From the NCBI GenBank assembly GCA_945866125.1, contig CAMBFZ010000020.1, forward strand, positions 1 to 64,000: a stretch of DNA of 64,000 nt, written 5' to 3'. The position numbers were made by a program, and so were the translations under genes. Shown here in pieces: positions 33,181-42,833 of this stretch. This DNA comes from Bordetella parapertussis. GTDB lineage: Bacteria > Pseudomonadota > Gammaproteobacteria > Burkholderiales > Burkholderiaceae_D. The notes below the pieces were generated by a model. It was given only the letters and a program-made list of their open reading frames with translations. It did not search any database and was not told where the DNA came from. The stretch's first letter is position 1. Every line of letters begins with the position of its first letter.

Positions 33181-35004
33181 TTAAAACCAGTTATCCTGCA
33201 TGTCCAGCGTAGTGGTGTCGAGGTTGGCCAGCAGGGTCAGCTGGGCGTCGACCTTGGGCAGTTCCCACAAAAAAAACCAGCGACAAGCCTGCTGCTTGCC
33301 TGCATAAAAATCCTGATCGCCCTGCTGCATCGACTCCGCTGCCAAAGCTTGCTCAAGCCAGATCCAGCTCAAAACCACATGACCGAAGGCTTCCAGATAA
33401 AGCGAGGCGTTAGCCAGTGTCTTGTTTGGGTCGCCGGCGCTGTGCAAAATCGTTGTGACCTGTTCCAAACGCTGCCAGCGCTGACTAAGTTGCGATGCTA
33501 GTGCGGCCAACACTGTCTGCTGCGCGCGTGTAATCGTCGCTTGCACTTTGCCGGCTAGCAGCGCAAACGCGGCACCCTCGCGCATGATGACTTTGCGACC
33601 GAGTAGATCGAGTCCCTGAATGCCGTGCGTACCTTCATGAATCGGATTGAGACGATTGTCGCGATAAAACTGCTCGACATCGTACTCACGCGTGTAGCCA
33701 TAGCCACCATGTACTTGGATCGCAAGACTGTTAGCTTCGAGGCACCATTGTGAAGGCCAGGACTTAGCAATCGGCGTGAGGATATCGAGCAGCAGTGTCG
33801 CGGCCTCGCGTTCAGCGGGGTCGTTGGCGGTTTTTTCTTCATCAACCAGCCGCGCGCAATACAGCGTCAGGCCAAGACCGCCTTCGACATAGGCTTTTTG
33901 TGCCAGCAGCATGCGCTTGACATCAGTGTGCGCGACGATGGGTAGCTGCGGCTGCAGTGGATCTTTGTTAGCCGGATGACGACCTTGGGGCCGGTTACGG
34001 GCGTAGTCAAGCGCGTGCAGATATCCGGTGTAGCCAAGCATGACGGCGCCCAGCCCGACTCCGATACGCGCCTCATTCATCATATGAAACATGCCGGCCA
34101 AGCCCTGATGCAGGGTGCCGACGAGATAGCCAACGGCACCAGCTTTACCACCCGGTTGGAATTTGCCTTCGCCAAAATTGAGCAGACAATTGGCCGTGCC
34201 GCGATACCCCATTTTATGATTGAGTCCGGCTAAGACGACGTCATTGCGCTCACCCAATGTGCCATCAGACTGCACCAGAATTTTGGGTACGATGAAAAGC
34301 GAAATGCCTTTGACACCGGGAATGAGTTTGCCATCTGGTCCAGGCACTTTGGCCAGTACTAGATGGATAATGTTTTCGGCCAGATCATGCTCGCCACCGG
34401 ATATCCACATCTTGTTGCCACGCAGCCGATAACTGCCGTCGGACTCAATCTCGGCGCGGGTCAGGATGTCGGACAAGCTGGACCCTGCCTGCGGTTCAGA
34501 AAGGCACATGGTGCCAAAAAAGCGTCCGCTCAGCATCGGTTTGACGAATTGCTCGATCTGCTGCGGCGAGCCAACTTTGAGCAAGGTGTTGGCGTTGCCG
34601 ATGGTCAGGAACGGATAGGCTGAGCTGGCAACGTTGGCACCCTTGAACCAGGCGAATCCTGCTTTTTCGATCAGGCAGGGCAGCTGCATGCCACCCATCG
34701 CATAGTCGTGACCGGCGGCCATCAGGCCAGCATCACAAAACGCTTTGAGGGCAGGCTTTAATTCGGGAATGGTGTGCACGACTTCGCCATCAAAATGCGG
34801 CTCGTGCTGATCGGCTTTTTTATTGTGTGGAGCAAATTGATCGGTGGCGATCTGCTCGCACAAGTCGAGCACCGCATCGAAGGTTTCGCGGCTATGGTCG
34901 GCAAAACGCGCGCGTCCCGTCAGGGCCGGCGCGTCGAGCCATTCGTAGAGCATGAAATCGAGATCCCGTCGTGACAGGATCCGCGATGGAAGGACGGCGG
35001 GCAT
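33181..35004 (-). CDS. Acyl-CoA dehydrogenase
   Basis: A 607-residue flavoprotein. The middle domain has 'MCLSEPQAGSSLSDI' and 'GNKMWISGGEHD'. The catalytic Glu lies in 'NPIHEGTHGIQGLDLLGRKV', and the N-terminus includes the extra helical segment of the long, FadE-like or phenylacetyl/long-chain group, plus a C-terminal extension. It makes the 2,3-double bond in an acyl-CoA. Followed by the Dabb gene and preceded 27 bases upstream by the thiolase gene. Confidence 0.93.
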   Translation of the reverse strand: MPAVLPSRILSRRDLDFMLYEWLDAPALTGRARFADHSRETFDAVLDLCEQIATDQFAPHNKKADQHEPHFDGEVVHTIPELKPALKAFCDAGLMAAGHDYAMGGMQLPCLIEKAGFAWFKGANVASSAYPFLTIGNANTLLKVGSPQQIEQFVKPMLSGRFFGTMCLSEPQAGSSLSDILTRAEIESDGSYRLRGNKMWISGGEHDLAENIIHLVLAKVPGPDGKLIPGVKGISLFIVPKILVQSDGTLGERNDVVLAGLNHKMGYRGTANCLLNFGEGKFQPGGKAGAVGYLVGTLHQGLAGMFHMMNEARIGVGLGAVMLGYTGYLHALDYARNRPQGRHPANKDPLQPQLPIVAHTDVKRMLLAQKAYVEGGLGLTLYCARLVDEEKTANDPAEREAATLLLDILTPIAKSWPSQWCLEANSLAIQVHGGYGYTREYDVEQFYRDNRLNPIHEGTHGIQGLDLLGRKVIMREGAAFALLAGKVQATITRAQQTVLAALASQLSQRWQRLEQVTTILHSAGDPNKTLANASLYLEAFGHVVLSWIWLEQALAAESMQQGDQDFYAGKQQACRWFFLWELPKVDAQLTLLANLDTTTLDMQDNWF

Positions 35005-35031
35005 GCCAAGCGGGGGCGCGCGGTGGAAGTC

Positions 35032-36210
35032 TTAGACGACTTCAAACAAACCGGCGGCGCCCTGGCCGCCACCGATACACATCGTGACGACCACATATTT
35101 TGCGCCACGGCGCTTACCTTCAATCAAAGCATGGCCCGTCAGGCGGGCACCCGACACACCATACGGATGACCGAGCGCAATCGCGCCACCGTTGACATTG
35201 AGCTTGTCCATCGGAATGCCTAGCGTGTCGGCGCAATACAGCACTTGTACGGCAAAGGCTTCGTTTAACTCCCAGAGGCCGATGTCGTCGACTTTCAAGC
35301 CCGCTTTTTTGAGCAGCTTGGGGATCGCAAAGACAGGACCGATGCCCATTTCGTCCGGCTCGCAACCGGCGACGGCAAAGCCGCGGAAAATACCGAGCGG
35401 GGTCTTGCCAGCTGCTGCAGCGGCCTTGTCGCTCATCAAAATAGCGACCGAGGCACCATCTGAAAATTGGCTGGCATTACCGGCGGCGATGACACCACCC
35501 GGCACCGCCGTACGAATTTGTGACACACCTTCGTAAGTCGTATCAGCACGGATGCCTTCATCCGCCGAAACAGTTACTTCACGGGTAACGATCTGTCCGG
35601 TATTTTTATCAGCCACCGCCATGATGGTTGTCATCGGTGCGATTTCGTCGGTAAATTTGCCGGCCACTTGCGCGGCATACGCCCGCTGCTGACTTTGCAC
35701 CCCATAGTGATCCTGACGATCGCGGGCGATGTTGTAGCGCTTGGCAACGGTCTCGGCGGTTTGCAACATCGGCCAATAGATTTCCGGCTTGTGTTCTTTG
35801 AGCCAAGGGTCCGAGACCATGTGCGTATTCATTTCGTTTTGCACACAGGAGATGGATTCGACACCGCCGGCGGCAAAGACATCGCCCTCGCCTGCCAGGA
35901 TACGCTGCGCAGCCGTCGCAATGGTTTGCAGACCAGACGAGCAGAAACGATTGATGGTCATGCCGGGAACCGTCACCGGGCAACCCGCACGCAAGGCAAT
36001 CTGACGCGCAATATTAAAACCCGTTGCACCTTCGGGATTGGCGCAACCGATAATGACGTCTTCGATGGACGCTGGATCAATACCGGCACGACCGATCGCT
36101 GCCTGCAGCGCGTGGCCACCAAGTGATGCGCCATGGGTCATATTGAACGAGCCCTTCCAGGATTTGGCAAGCGGCGTACGGGCGGTCGATACGATGACGG
36201 CATCGGTCAT
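35032..36210 (-). CDS. Acetyl-CoA acetyltransferase (thiolase)
   Basis: A 392-residue thiolase. The active-site Cys is in 'NRFCSSGLQTIA', the His in 'GHPYGVSGARLTG', the second Cys in 'CIGGGQGAA'. It cleaves 3-ketoacyl-CoA or condenses acetyl-CoA. It is the first gene of the ten-gene minus-strand operon, AAGGAGA-type site ('AGGAGACC') just ahead of the start, and the promoter must lie in the 275-base gap shared with the divergent transporter. Confidence 0.94.
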   Translation of the reverse strand: MTDAVIVSTARTPLAKSWKGSFNMTHGASLGGHALQAAIGRAGIDPASIEDVIIGCANPEGATGFNIARQIALRAGCPVTVPGMTINRFCSSGLQTIATAAQRILAGEGDVFAAGGVESISCVQNEMNTHMVSDPWLKEHKPEIYWPMLQTAETVAKRYNIARDRQDHYGVQSQQRAYAAQVAGKFTDEIAPMTTIMAVADKNTGQIVTREVTVSADEGIRADTTYEGVSQIRTAVPGGVIAAGNASQFSDGASVAILMSDKAAAAAGKTPLGIFRGFAVAGCEPDEMGIGPVFAIPKLLKKAGLKVDDIGLWELNEAFAVQVLYCADTLGIPMDKLNVNGGAIALGHPYGVSGARLTGHALIEGKRRGAKYVVVTMCIGGGQGAAGLFEVV

Positions 36211-36485
36211 GAAGGTCTCCTGATTAATTGTCTAAATTGATAACGACGGGAATAAAACGTTGATTAGCCAGTGGCGCAATCTACGCAAAAGCGGCCCCGC
36301 TTGCCTGCATAATTGCCACCGAGAATAGCATAATTATGCGCACGACCGTTCGCAAAAATGGCGTGTCGCCGTAAGCTTCTGTAAGTTTCAAGCAAGGGTC
36401 GCGTAAGTATTGGCACCTACACTCGGCCAGATTGTGACAAGTGTCGCTTGCACAATGCGACTTATTAAAAAACTAAGGAGACAAC

Positions 36486-38147
36486 ATGGCCACTGCACAG
36501 GCGCCATCGCACACTATCACCAACGAGGAACGCAAGGTTATTTTTGCATCCTCGCTCGGCACCGTGTTTGAATGGTATGACTTTTATCTGTACGGCTCGC
36601 TGGCTGCCATCATCGCCAAGCAGTTTTTTGCCGGTACTGATCCCAACACCGCGTTCATCTTTGCCCTGCTGGCTTTTGCGGCGGGTTTTCTGGTGCGTCC
36701 GTTTGGCGCGATCGTGTTTGGTCGCTTGGGCGACATGGTTGGTCGGAAATACACCTTCTTAGTGACGATCCTGATCATGGGCGTATCGACCTTTGTGGTG
36801 GGCTTGTTGCCGAACTACGCCAGCATTGGTATCGCAGCGCCGATCATTCTGGTTTCGCTGCGTATTTTGCAGGGACTGGCGCTCGGCGGCGAGTACGGAG
36901 GCGCAGCGACTTATGTGGCTGAGCATGCGCCGGATCACAAGCGCGGCGCATTTACCTCTTGGATTCAGACGACCGCAACCCTGGGCCTGTTTCTTTCCCT
37001 GATGGTGATTCTGGCGACCCGTACTGCGATTGGCGAAGAAGCCTTTGCCGATTGGGGCTGGCGTATTCCTTTCCTGGTGTCGGTCTTCCTGCTGGCCGTG
37101 TCAGTCTGGATCCGTCTGTCGATGAACGAGTCACCGGCTTTCACTAAGATGAAAGAAGAAGGCAAAGTATCAAAGGCACCGTTGTCGGAAGCATTCGGTC
37201 AGTGGAAAAATCTGAAGATCGTGATTCTGGCCCTGGTTGGTCTGACCGCCGGTCAGGCAGTGGTCTGGTATACAGGTCAATTCTATGCACTGTTTTTCCT
37301 GACCCAGACCTTGAAAGTCGATGGCGCATTAGCCAACCTGCTGATCGCTGCGTCGCTGCTGATCGGCACACCGTTCTTTGTGGTGTTCGGTACCTTGTCG
37401 GACAAGATCGGTCGTAAAAATATCATTATGGCCGGCTGCATTATTGCAGCGCTGACCTACTTCCCGATCTTCAAAGCTTTGACGCACTACGCTAACCCTG
37501 CGCTGGAAGCTGCACAGATCAGCGCGCCTGTGGTCGTGAGCGCGGACCCGGCCGAGTGCCAGTTCCAGTTCAACCCGACGGGCACCAAGAAATTTACTTC
37601 GTCATGTGATATCGCTAAAGCGAAACTGGCTGCCTCTTCGGTCAATTATCAGAACGAAGAAGCACCGGCGGGTACCATCGCTTCCATCAAGATTGGCGAT
37701 AAAGTACTCGAGTCCTATGACGCATCCAAGCTCACAAAAGACGAAGCGAAAGCCAAGGACACCGAATTCAGTGGCAAGCTCAAAGAGATGACCAAAGAAG
37801 CCGGCTATCCTGCTAAAGCGGACTCGGCGCAAATTAACAAGCCGATTGTGCTATTGCTACTCTCTATCTTGGTCCTGTATGTGACGATGGTCTATGGCCC
37901 GATTGCGGCGATGCTTGTTGAGATGTTCCCAACCCGTATTCGCTACACCTCGATGTCCCTGCCCTACCATATCGGTAACGGTTGGTTTGGCGGCTTGCTG
38001 CCGACGACCGCGTTTGCGTTGGTCGCATTCAAGGGCGATATCTATTACGGTCTGTGGTACCCGATCATCATCGCGCTAGCAACTGCGGTGATCGGCATCT
38101 TGTTTGTCAAGGAAACCAAAGATAACGATATCTACGCGGCTGACTAA
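36486..38147 (+). CDS. MFS transporter, metabolite:H+ symporter (MHS) family
   Basis: A 553-residue protein with twelve predicted helices, the MFS signature 'GRLGDMVGRK' between helices 2 and 3, and 'ALGGEYGGAATYVAEHAP', typical of the ProP/KgtP-type MHS family of organic-acid and amino-acid symporters. An extra soluble segment of about 110 residues (from about 340 to 450, Lys/Ala rich, with two Cys) interrupts helices 9 and 10, as in the longer 550-residue subgroup. AAGGAG is just ahead of the ATG, and a strong terminator follows. Divergent from the thiolase operon, so it may take up its substrate. Confidence 0.88.
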   Translation: MATAQAPSHTITNEERKVIFASSLGTVFEWYDFYLYGSLAAIIAKQFFAGTDPNTAFIFALLAFAAGFLVRPFGAIVFGRLGDMVGRKYTFLVTILIMGVSTFVVGLLPNYASIGIAAPIILVSLRILQGLALGGEYGGAATYVAEHAPDHKRGAFTSWIQTTATLGLFLSLMVILATRTAIGEEAFADWGWRIPFLVSVFLLAVSVWIRLSMNESPAFTKMKEEGKVSKAPLSEAFGQWKNLKIVILALVGLTAGQAVVWYTGQFYALFFLTQTLKVDGALANLLIAASLLIGTPFFVVFGTLSDKIGRKNIIMAGCIIAALTYFPIFKALTHYANPALEAAQISAPVVVSADPAECQFQFNPTGTKKFTSSCDIAKAKLAASSVNYQNEEAPAGTIASIKIGDKVLESYDASKLTKDEAKAKDTEFSGKLKEMTKEAGYPAKADSAQINKPIVLLLLSILVLYVTMVYGPIAAMLVEMFPTRIRYTSMSLPYHIGNGWFGGLLPTTAFALVAFKGDIYYGLWYPIIIALATAVIGILFVKETKDNDIYAAD

Positions 38148-38180
38148 GCCGCTTGATCGCATACAGGTTGTCCCGTTAGA

Positions 38181-38212
38181 AAAAACCGCCAGCGTGAGCT
38201 GGCGGTTTTTTT
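38181..38212 (+). terminator. Intrinsic terminator after the MHS transporter
   Basis: AAAAACCGCCAGC-gtga-GCTGGCGGTTTTT is a 13-bp stem with A- and T-runs, so it could work in both directions. It separates the transporter from purT. Confidence 0.93.
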
Positions 38213-38305
38213 CAGTCGAGGTCGCGCCTACACCCCTGCAAGCTTGTTTCAAACGTTTGGCAGCGCTACCATAGCGCTCTTTTCTGCTCTCACTCCCCTA
38301 TCATC

Positions 38306-39517
38306 ATGCAATCATCCGTCCGCATCGGCACGCCCCTCTCTTCTACCGCTACCAAAGTCATGATGCTGGGCTCGGGCGAGCTCGGCAAAGAAGTCATCAT
38401 CGCTTTGCAAAGGCTCGGGGTCGAAGTCATCGCCGTGGACCGCTACGCTAACGCACCGGGGCACCAGCTGGCCCATCGCTCGCATGTAATTGATATGACT
38501 GACGGTGACGCATTAGCCGCACTGATTGCGCTTGAAAAACCTGACCTGGTGGTGCCCGAAATTGAAGCCATCGCCACAGCCAAACTCGTCGAGCTCGAAG
38601 CAGCTGGCGCAATTCGTGTGATACCCACGGCACGTGCTGCCTGGCTGACCATGAACCGCGAAGGTATACGCCGGCTTGCAGCCGAAGAGTTAGGCTTACC
38701 GACTTCACCGTATCAGTTTGCGGATAGCCTCGATGAACTCAAAGTGGCGTGCGAGGCCGTGGGCTTTCCCTGCATCGTGAAACCAGTTATGTCGTCATCC
38801 GGCAAAGGGCAATCCCGGCTTGATAGCGCCGTCGCTGTGGAGGCAGCATGGGATCACGCAGCCAAGGGCAGTCGCGTTGATTCCGGTCGGGTCATTGCAG
38901 AGGGCTTTATCGATTTCGATTACGAAATTACGCTACTGACAGTGCGCGCTATGGGTCAAGATGGGCAGATCGAGACCTTGTTTTGTGAGCCGATCGGCCA
39001 CGTGCAGGTCAGTGGCGATTATGTCGAGTCGTGGCAGCCGCATCCGATGGCACCGCTGGCCCTGTCGCGGGCGCGCGATGTCGCGAAAAGCATCACCGAT
39101 AGCCTTGGTGGTCTTGGCGTATTTGGGGTTGAATTATTCGTCAAAGGCGATGCAGTCTGGTTCTCCGAAGTCAGTCCCCGCCCGCACGACACCGGCATGG
39201 TGACCATGGCCAGCCAGCGACAAAGCGAGTTTGAGCTGCACGCGAAGGCGATTCTGGGTCTGCCAGTCACGGTGGCGCTGACCTCGCCGGCCGCCTCTGC
39301 AGTCATTTATGGTGGCCTCGATGCCCATGGCATTGCCTTCGAAGGCATCGAGCAGGCACTGCGCGTCCCCGGCACTGATCTGCGCCTGTTTGGCAAGCCC
39401 GAGTCCTTCAAAAAACGTCGCATGGGAGTCGCACTCGCTGTCGCAGACGACATTGCCACTGCGCGTGAGCGCGCAAAATTAGCAGCTTCACTTGTCAAGC
39501 CAGTCGATGGTGATTAG
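38306..39517 (+). CDS. purT: Formate-dependent phosphoribosylglycinamide formyltransferase
   Basis: A 403-residue ATP-grasp enzyme with the PurT/PurK-type start 'KVMMLGSGELGKEVIIALQRLGVEVIAVDRY', 'PSSGKGQS'-type loop ('MSSSGKGQSRLDSA') and 'EVSPRPHDTGMVTM'. PurT makes formyl-GAR from GAR, formate and ATP, a PurN alternative needing no formyl-tetrahydrofolate. Monocistronic; no PurR-like operator was identified. Confidence 0.95.
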   Translation: MQSSVRIGTPLSSTATKVMMLGSGELGKEVIIALQRLGVEVIAVDRYANAPGHQLAHRSHVIDMTDGDALAALIALEKPDLVVPEIEAIATAKLVELEAAGAIRVIPTARAAWLTMNREGIRRLAAEELGLPTSPYQFADSLDELKVACEAVGFPCIVKPVMSSSGKGQSRLDSAVAVEAAWDHAAKGSRVDSGRVIAEGFIDFDYEITLLTVRAMGQDGQIETLFCEPIGHVQVSGDYVESWQPHPMAPLALSRARDVAKSITDSLGGLGVFGVELFVKGDAVWFSEVSPRPHDTGMVTMASQRQSEFELHAKAILGLPVTVALTSPAASAVIYGGLDAHGIAFEGIEQALRVPGTDLRLFGKPESFKKRRMGVALAVADDIATARERAKLAASLVKPVDGD

Positions 39518-39910
39518 CCGGCTTGCGCTGTCGATGCACTATACCGTTCGCTAAAGGCACGCCTGGTCTGCCGCATAGCACATTGAGCGTTGGCGAGATT
39601 GCGCTTGCTTTAACCGACCACCGCACTACTTTTGTCCCAGCGCAAAAGACATAAAATCTTCCCTAGTAGCACGTTGAGGCGGCACAAACACGCAGCAAGT
39701 TGCGTACTCGACACAAATCGTCGCCAAACTGCACCTTTCCCCACGCCATTCGATTTTTTTTACAACAAAGCCCCTATCGGATTGGAACTTTTTTGATTAC
39801 ATTTGGCATTCCGAATAATTATCTAAAAGTTAATTAACCGCGTGTTGTCCCGGTTGTTGCCGGAAGCGCCGTTTAATCCGGCAAGAAAATTTCAGCCAAC
39901 AGGGGTCTGC
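39518..39910. other. 393-base intergenic region upstream of a LysR gene
   Basis: No gene or RNA was recognised. The right half is AT-rich (about 39770-39840) and includes TTGATT ... AATAATT-like hexamers that could be the LysR promoter, 60-110 bases ahead of the start. I see no terminator after purT. Confidence 0.4.
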
Positions 39911-40831
39911 ATGGATATCGAATGGCTAGAAGACTTTCTGGTTCTCTCAGACTTGTCGAGCTTCACACGCGCAGCCCAGATGCGAAACGTTACGCAGTCG
40001 GCATTTAGCCGCCGGATTCGATCTCTCGAAGAATGGGTCGGCATTCCCCTCATCGACCGCGATACCGTGCCGCCCCGCCTGACCATGGCAGGGCATCTGT
40101 TCCGTGATTCCGCGCGCGAAATGGTGCGGCAACTGCAAGAGGCGCGCATTGCACTTGGCCATCGTACCCAAGCGTTTTCGGGCATCAAATTTTTTGTTTC
40201 ACAAACGCTGGCCCAGCACTTTTTGCCTGAATGGTTCGCCAAACTCAACAAGCGCATCGGCGGCTTAAAATTCGATATCGCCACCGGCGGCACCTACGAC
40301 GGCATGCTGGCGTTGTCGAGTGCGCGTTGCGATTTGCTGATGGCTTATTACAGCCCACTGGCCCCGATGACACTCGAAGAAAAATTCTATCCATCGGTTT
40401 ATTTGGGCACGGATCGCCTGATTCCGGTCTGCGTAGCGGACGAATCAGGCGAGCCGCGTTTTACGCTAAACGACACACGAACGCGCAATATTCCGATGCT
40501 CGCGTATCCGCCGGAGACTTTTTTTGGCCGGCTCTGTAATGGCCTCATTCGTTTCAGCGTGCACCACCCGCACTTTAATATCGTTGCCCAAAGTCCCTCG
40601 CCCGAGGTATTGCAAGCCTTGGTACAAAAAGGGGCCGGTATCGCTTGGTTGCCCGAGCGTTGTATTAAATTCGCTTTGCAAGAGGGTCGCTTAATCCAGG
40701 CCGGTGGTGACGCCTGGTGCTGCAACCTCGAGATTCGCCTTTACGTGTCACATGAGCGCACAAAAGTCCTGCAATCAAATCTATGGGAAAACATCAAAGA
40801 GTTACAAGAGGCCAGCCTCGCGGCAGGCTAG
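39911..40831 (+). CDS. LysR-family transcriptional regulator
   Basis: A 306-residue LTTR. The winged helix-turn-helix is at residues 1-60 ('MDIEWLEDFLVLSDLSSFTRAAQMRNVTQSAFSRRIRSLEEWVG'-type pattern: 'FTRAAQMRNVTQSAFSRRI'). The rest is a two-lobed effector domain. The ATG at 39911 follows the family start; the TTG at 39842 would add 23 residues with no match. The target and effector are unknown. A divergent gene is absent, so it may regulate at a distance or the transcript downstream. Confidence 0.88.
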   Translation: MDIEWLEDFLVLSDLSSFTRAAQMRNVTQSAFSRRIRSLEEWVGIPLIDRDTVPPRLTMAGHLFRDSAREMVRQLQEARIALGHRTQAFSGIKFFVSQTLAQHFLPEWFAKLNKRIGGLKFDIATGGTYDGMLALSSARCDLLMAYYSPLAPMTLEEKFYPSVYLGTDRLIPVCVADESGEPRFTLNDTRTRNIPMLAYPPETFFGRLCNGLIRFSVHHPHFNIVAQSPSPEVLQALVQKGAGIAWLPERCIKFALQEGRLIQAGGDAWCCNLEIRLYVSHERTKVLQSNLWENIKELQEASLAAG

Positions 40832-40881
40832 CAGTCATGGCGCTCTCTCTGCAGTTTAATCAATGCTACAAAGGAGTCTGT

Positions 40882-41694
40882 ATGAGGATTTTTTTAAAAA
40901 TCATGGGGCGCAGTCTTTACGAAAAACTGACCCGGGAAATGGCGGCCTTGCAATCGGCTTTTCCGAAACGCTACAAGCAAAACAAGCTCATCGACTGGCA
41001 GCTGATTTTGCTCGATGAAAAACTTGACGTAACGATGCTGGCAAGCGAAGCACCCGACCTGTCAGTAATCCTCATTGACGCGCCCGACATCACTATCGTT
41101 GAGCAGCTAAGAACCTTGGCACGGCAGGAGTTTCTGTATATGGACAAGCTGCCCGATTATCCAAACGGGATTACCCCCATCATTGTGCTGTTTCAGCCCA
41201 GTGCGTTCATTCCAGGCCTGCTCGATATGCCGGAAATCGTATCGGACTGGATGCATGAGCCGGTATCGATGGAAGATATGGTGAGCCGGTTATTTTCCAG
41301 CATGCGACGCAAAAAGCAGCTGCCAACCGAAATGCAGTTTGGTCCGATCTCACTGCTGCCGGAGTCGCGCAAACTATTTTTTTGCGGCGAATCGGCCCAG
41401 CTAACGGCGGCCGAACTTGTGGTGGCTGAACTATTTTTACATCATTTCGGCAGTGTTATTGTGCTCGAAGACATTGAGCTACTCTTTAAACTTGCCGACC
41501 GTTCAACTGAGGGCAGCAACATCCGCGTCACGATGTTTCAGCTGCGCTTCAAATTCGAAGCTGTTACGCACTGCCAGTTCACCTTGATGAGCGTTTACCG
41601 GGAGGGTTATGCGCTAAGGCAAATGCGTAACGATGATCCGGGGTTTACCTTTCCTGACTATGAGGCGCGTCAGGACGTCGCGGAATATCACTAG
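40882..41694 (+). CDS. Orphan response-regulator-like protein with a degenerate receiver
   Basis: A 270-residue protein with a C-terminal OmpR/PhoB winged helix (about 160-255, 'LTAAELVVAELFLHHFGS' then 'VTMFQLRFKF'). The N-terminal 140 residues look receiver-like ('PDLSVILIDAPD', 'TPIIVLFQP', 'WMHEPVSMEDMVSRL') but the acidic pair is missing and the conserved Lys before Pro is Glu, so classical phosphotransfer is unlikely. AAGGAG precedes the ATG. No kinase gene is adjacent. It follows the LysR gene by 50 bases and may be cotranscribed. Confidence 0.72.
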   Translation: MRIFLKIMGRSLYEKLTREMAALQSAFPKRYKQNKLIDWQLILLDEKLDVTMLASEAPDLSVILIDAPDITIVEQLRTLARQEFLYMDKLPDYPNGITPIIVLFQPSAFIPGLLDMPEIVSDWMHEPVSMEDMVSRLFSSMRRKKQLPTEMQFGPISLLPESRKLFFCGESAQLTAAELVVAELFLHHFGSVIVLEDIELLFKLADRSTEGSNIRVTMFQLRFKFEAVTHCQFTLMSVYREGYALRQMRNDDPGFTFPDYEARQDVAEYH

Positions 41695-41713
41695 CGCAAC
41701 GGGGCTGACCGCA

Positions 41714-42655
41714 TCAAAAACTAGCGCTTTCCGGTTGCTGCGCTAACCACGCGCGATTAAGTTTTTCGAGCAAGTCAGCTCGCTGTAGCCGATCCCGCCA
41801 CCACTCCAGCGCGGCACCTTTTTCACCGGCGCGCCAGGCGATATAAAAATTTTCAGGCGCGCGTGGCTCTTCGACTTTTTTTGGCACCAGCAAGCCGGCA
41901 TCAATGGCTGGCTTGGCCATGCTTTCAGGTAAAAACCCGGCACCTACGCCAGCGATTTGAAACGCCAGTTTGCACTGTAAGTTTGGCACCGTCAGCGTGT
42001 CTTGGCCCAGCAGCAAGCCCACCGTACGAGGCGGCAGCAGTCGGGCTGAATCTGCCACGGAAATCATGCGATGGGCGATGAGATCAGCTTTGCCCAGCGG
42101 GTGCGTGAGTTTTGCCAGGGGATGTGATGGTGCCACCGCAAACACAAATCGCACGCTCCCCAAAGGCGCACTCACGTATCCTCCACCAGGTGGCCCCTCG
42201 CCAGCTGCACCGATCAAAAAATCAACCCGGCGGTCCAGCAGGGCTTCCCACGTGCCTGACAGCGCCTCCTGCGACAAGCGCAAGCGCGTGCTGTCGGCGA
42301 CACGGTAAAAGGATTTGATGTCGTCTCCAATCAAGGCCGGCGAAAACAATAAATCCAAACCAATCGAAAACTCCGTCTCCCACCCACTCGCCACCCGCCG
42401 AACTTTGTGCTCGAGATCGCGCGCCGCTTTGACCAAAAATCGTCCTTCTTCCAATAAAGCACGGCCTGCCGTGGTCAGCAACACTTTAGGACCGGCACGC
42501 TCAAATACTTGTACACCAAGATCATCTTCAAGCTTGGAGACGGAGTATGAAATGGTCGACGGAACCCGGAACAACTCTTTGGCCGCCGCAGCAAAGGACC
42601 CGGCCCGGTCAATCGCGTCCAGTAGCTGCAGTGCATCGAGGGTGAGCTTTAGCAT
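41714..42655 (-). CDS. LysR-family transcriptional regulator
   Basis: A 313-residue LTTR with the helix-turn-helix 'SFAAAAKELFRVPSTISYSVSKLEDDLGVQVF'-type block (residues about 17-47) and a periplasmic-binding-like effector domain. It is transcribed away from the pirin-azoreductase pair, with 178 bases between, the classical arrangement for a LysR regulator controlling the divergent genes. Quinone or electrophile sensing fits, since the targets are redox proteins; that is inference. Confidence 0.88.
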   Translation of the reverse strand: MLKLTLDALQLLDAIDRAGSFAAAAKELFRVPSTISYSVSKLEDDLGVQVFERAGPKVLLTTAGRALLEEGRFLVKAARDLEHKVRRVASGWETEFSIGLDLLFSPALIGDDIKSFYRVADSTRLRLSQEALSGTWEALLDRRVDFLIGAAGEGPPGGGYVSAPLGSVRFVFAVAPSHPLAKLTHPLGKADLIAHRMISVADSARLLPPRTVGLLLGQDTLTVPNLQCKLAFQIAGVGAGFLPESMAKPAIDAGLLVPKKVEEPRAPENFYIAWRAGEKGAALEWWRDRLQRADLLEKLNRAWLAQQPESASF

Positions 42656-42833
42656 TCGAAATTTTTGATCATAAATTGGTAAATTATTCGCTTTTCGTCG
42701 GCTTAATACTTCACCGATAATCAGTCGACACTAAAAAACCAATAATTTGAGGAGCAACTGGGTTTTTAACTGCAAAAACTGAAATTCGAATTAATTGTAT
42801 CAACTTCACCAATCTTATTCCAGCGAGGCAACA

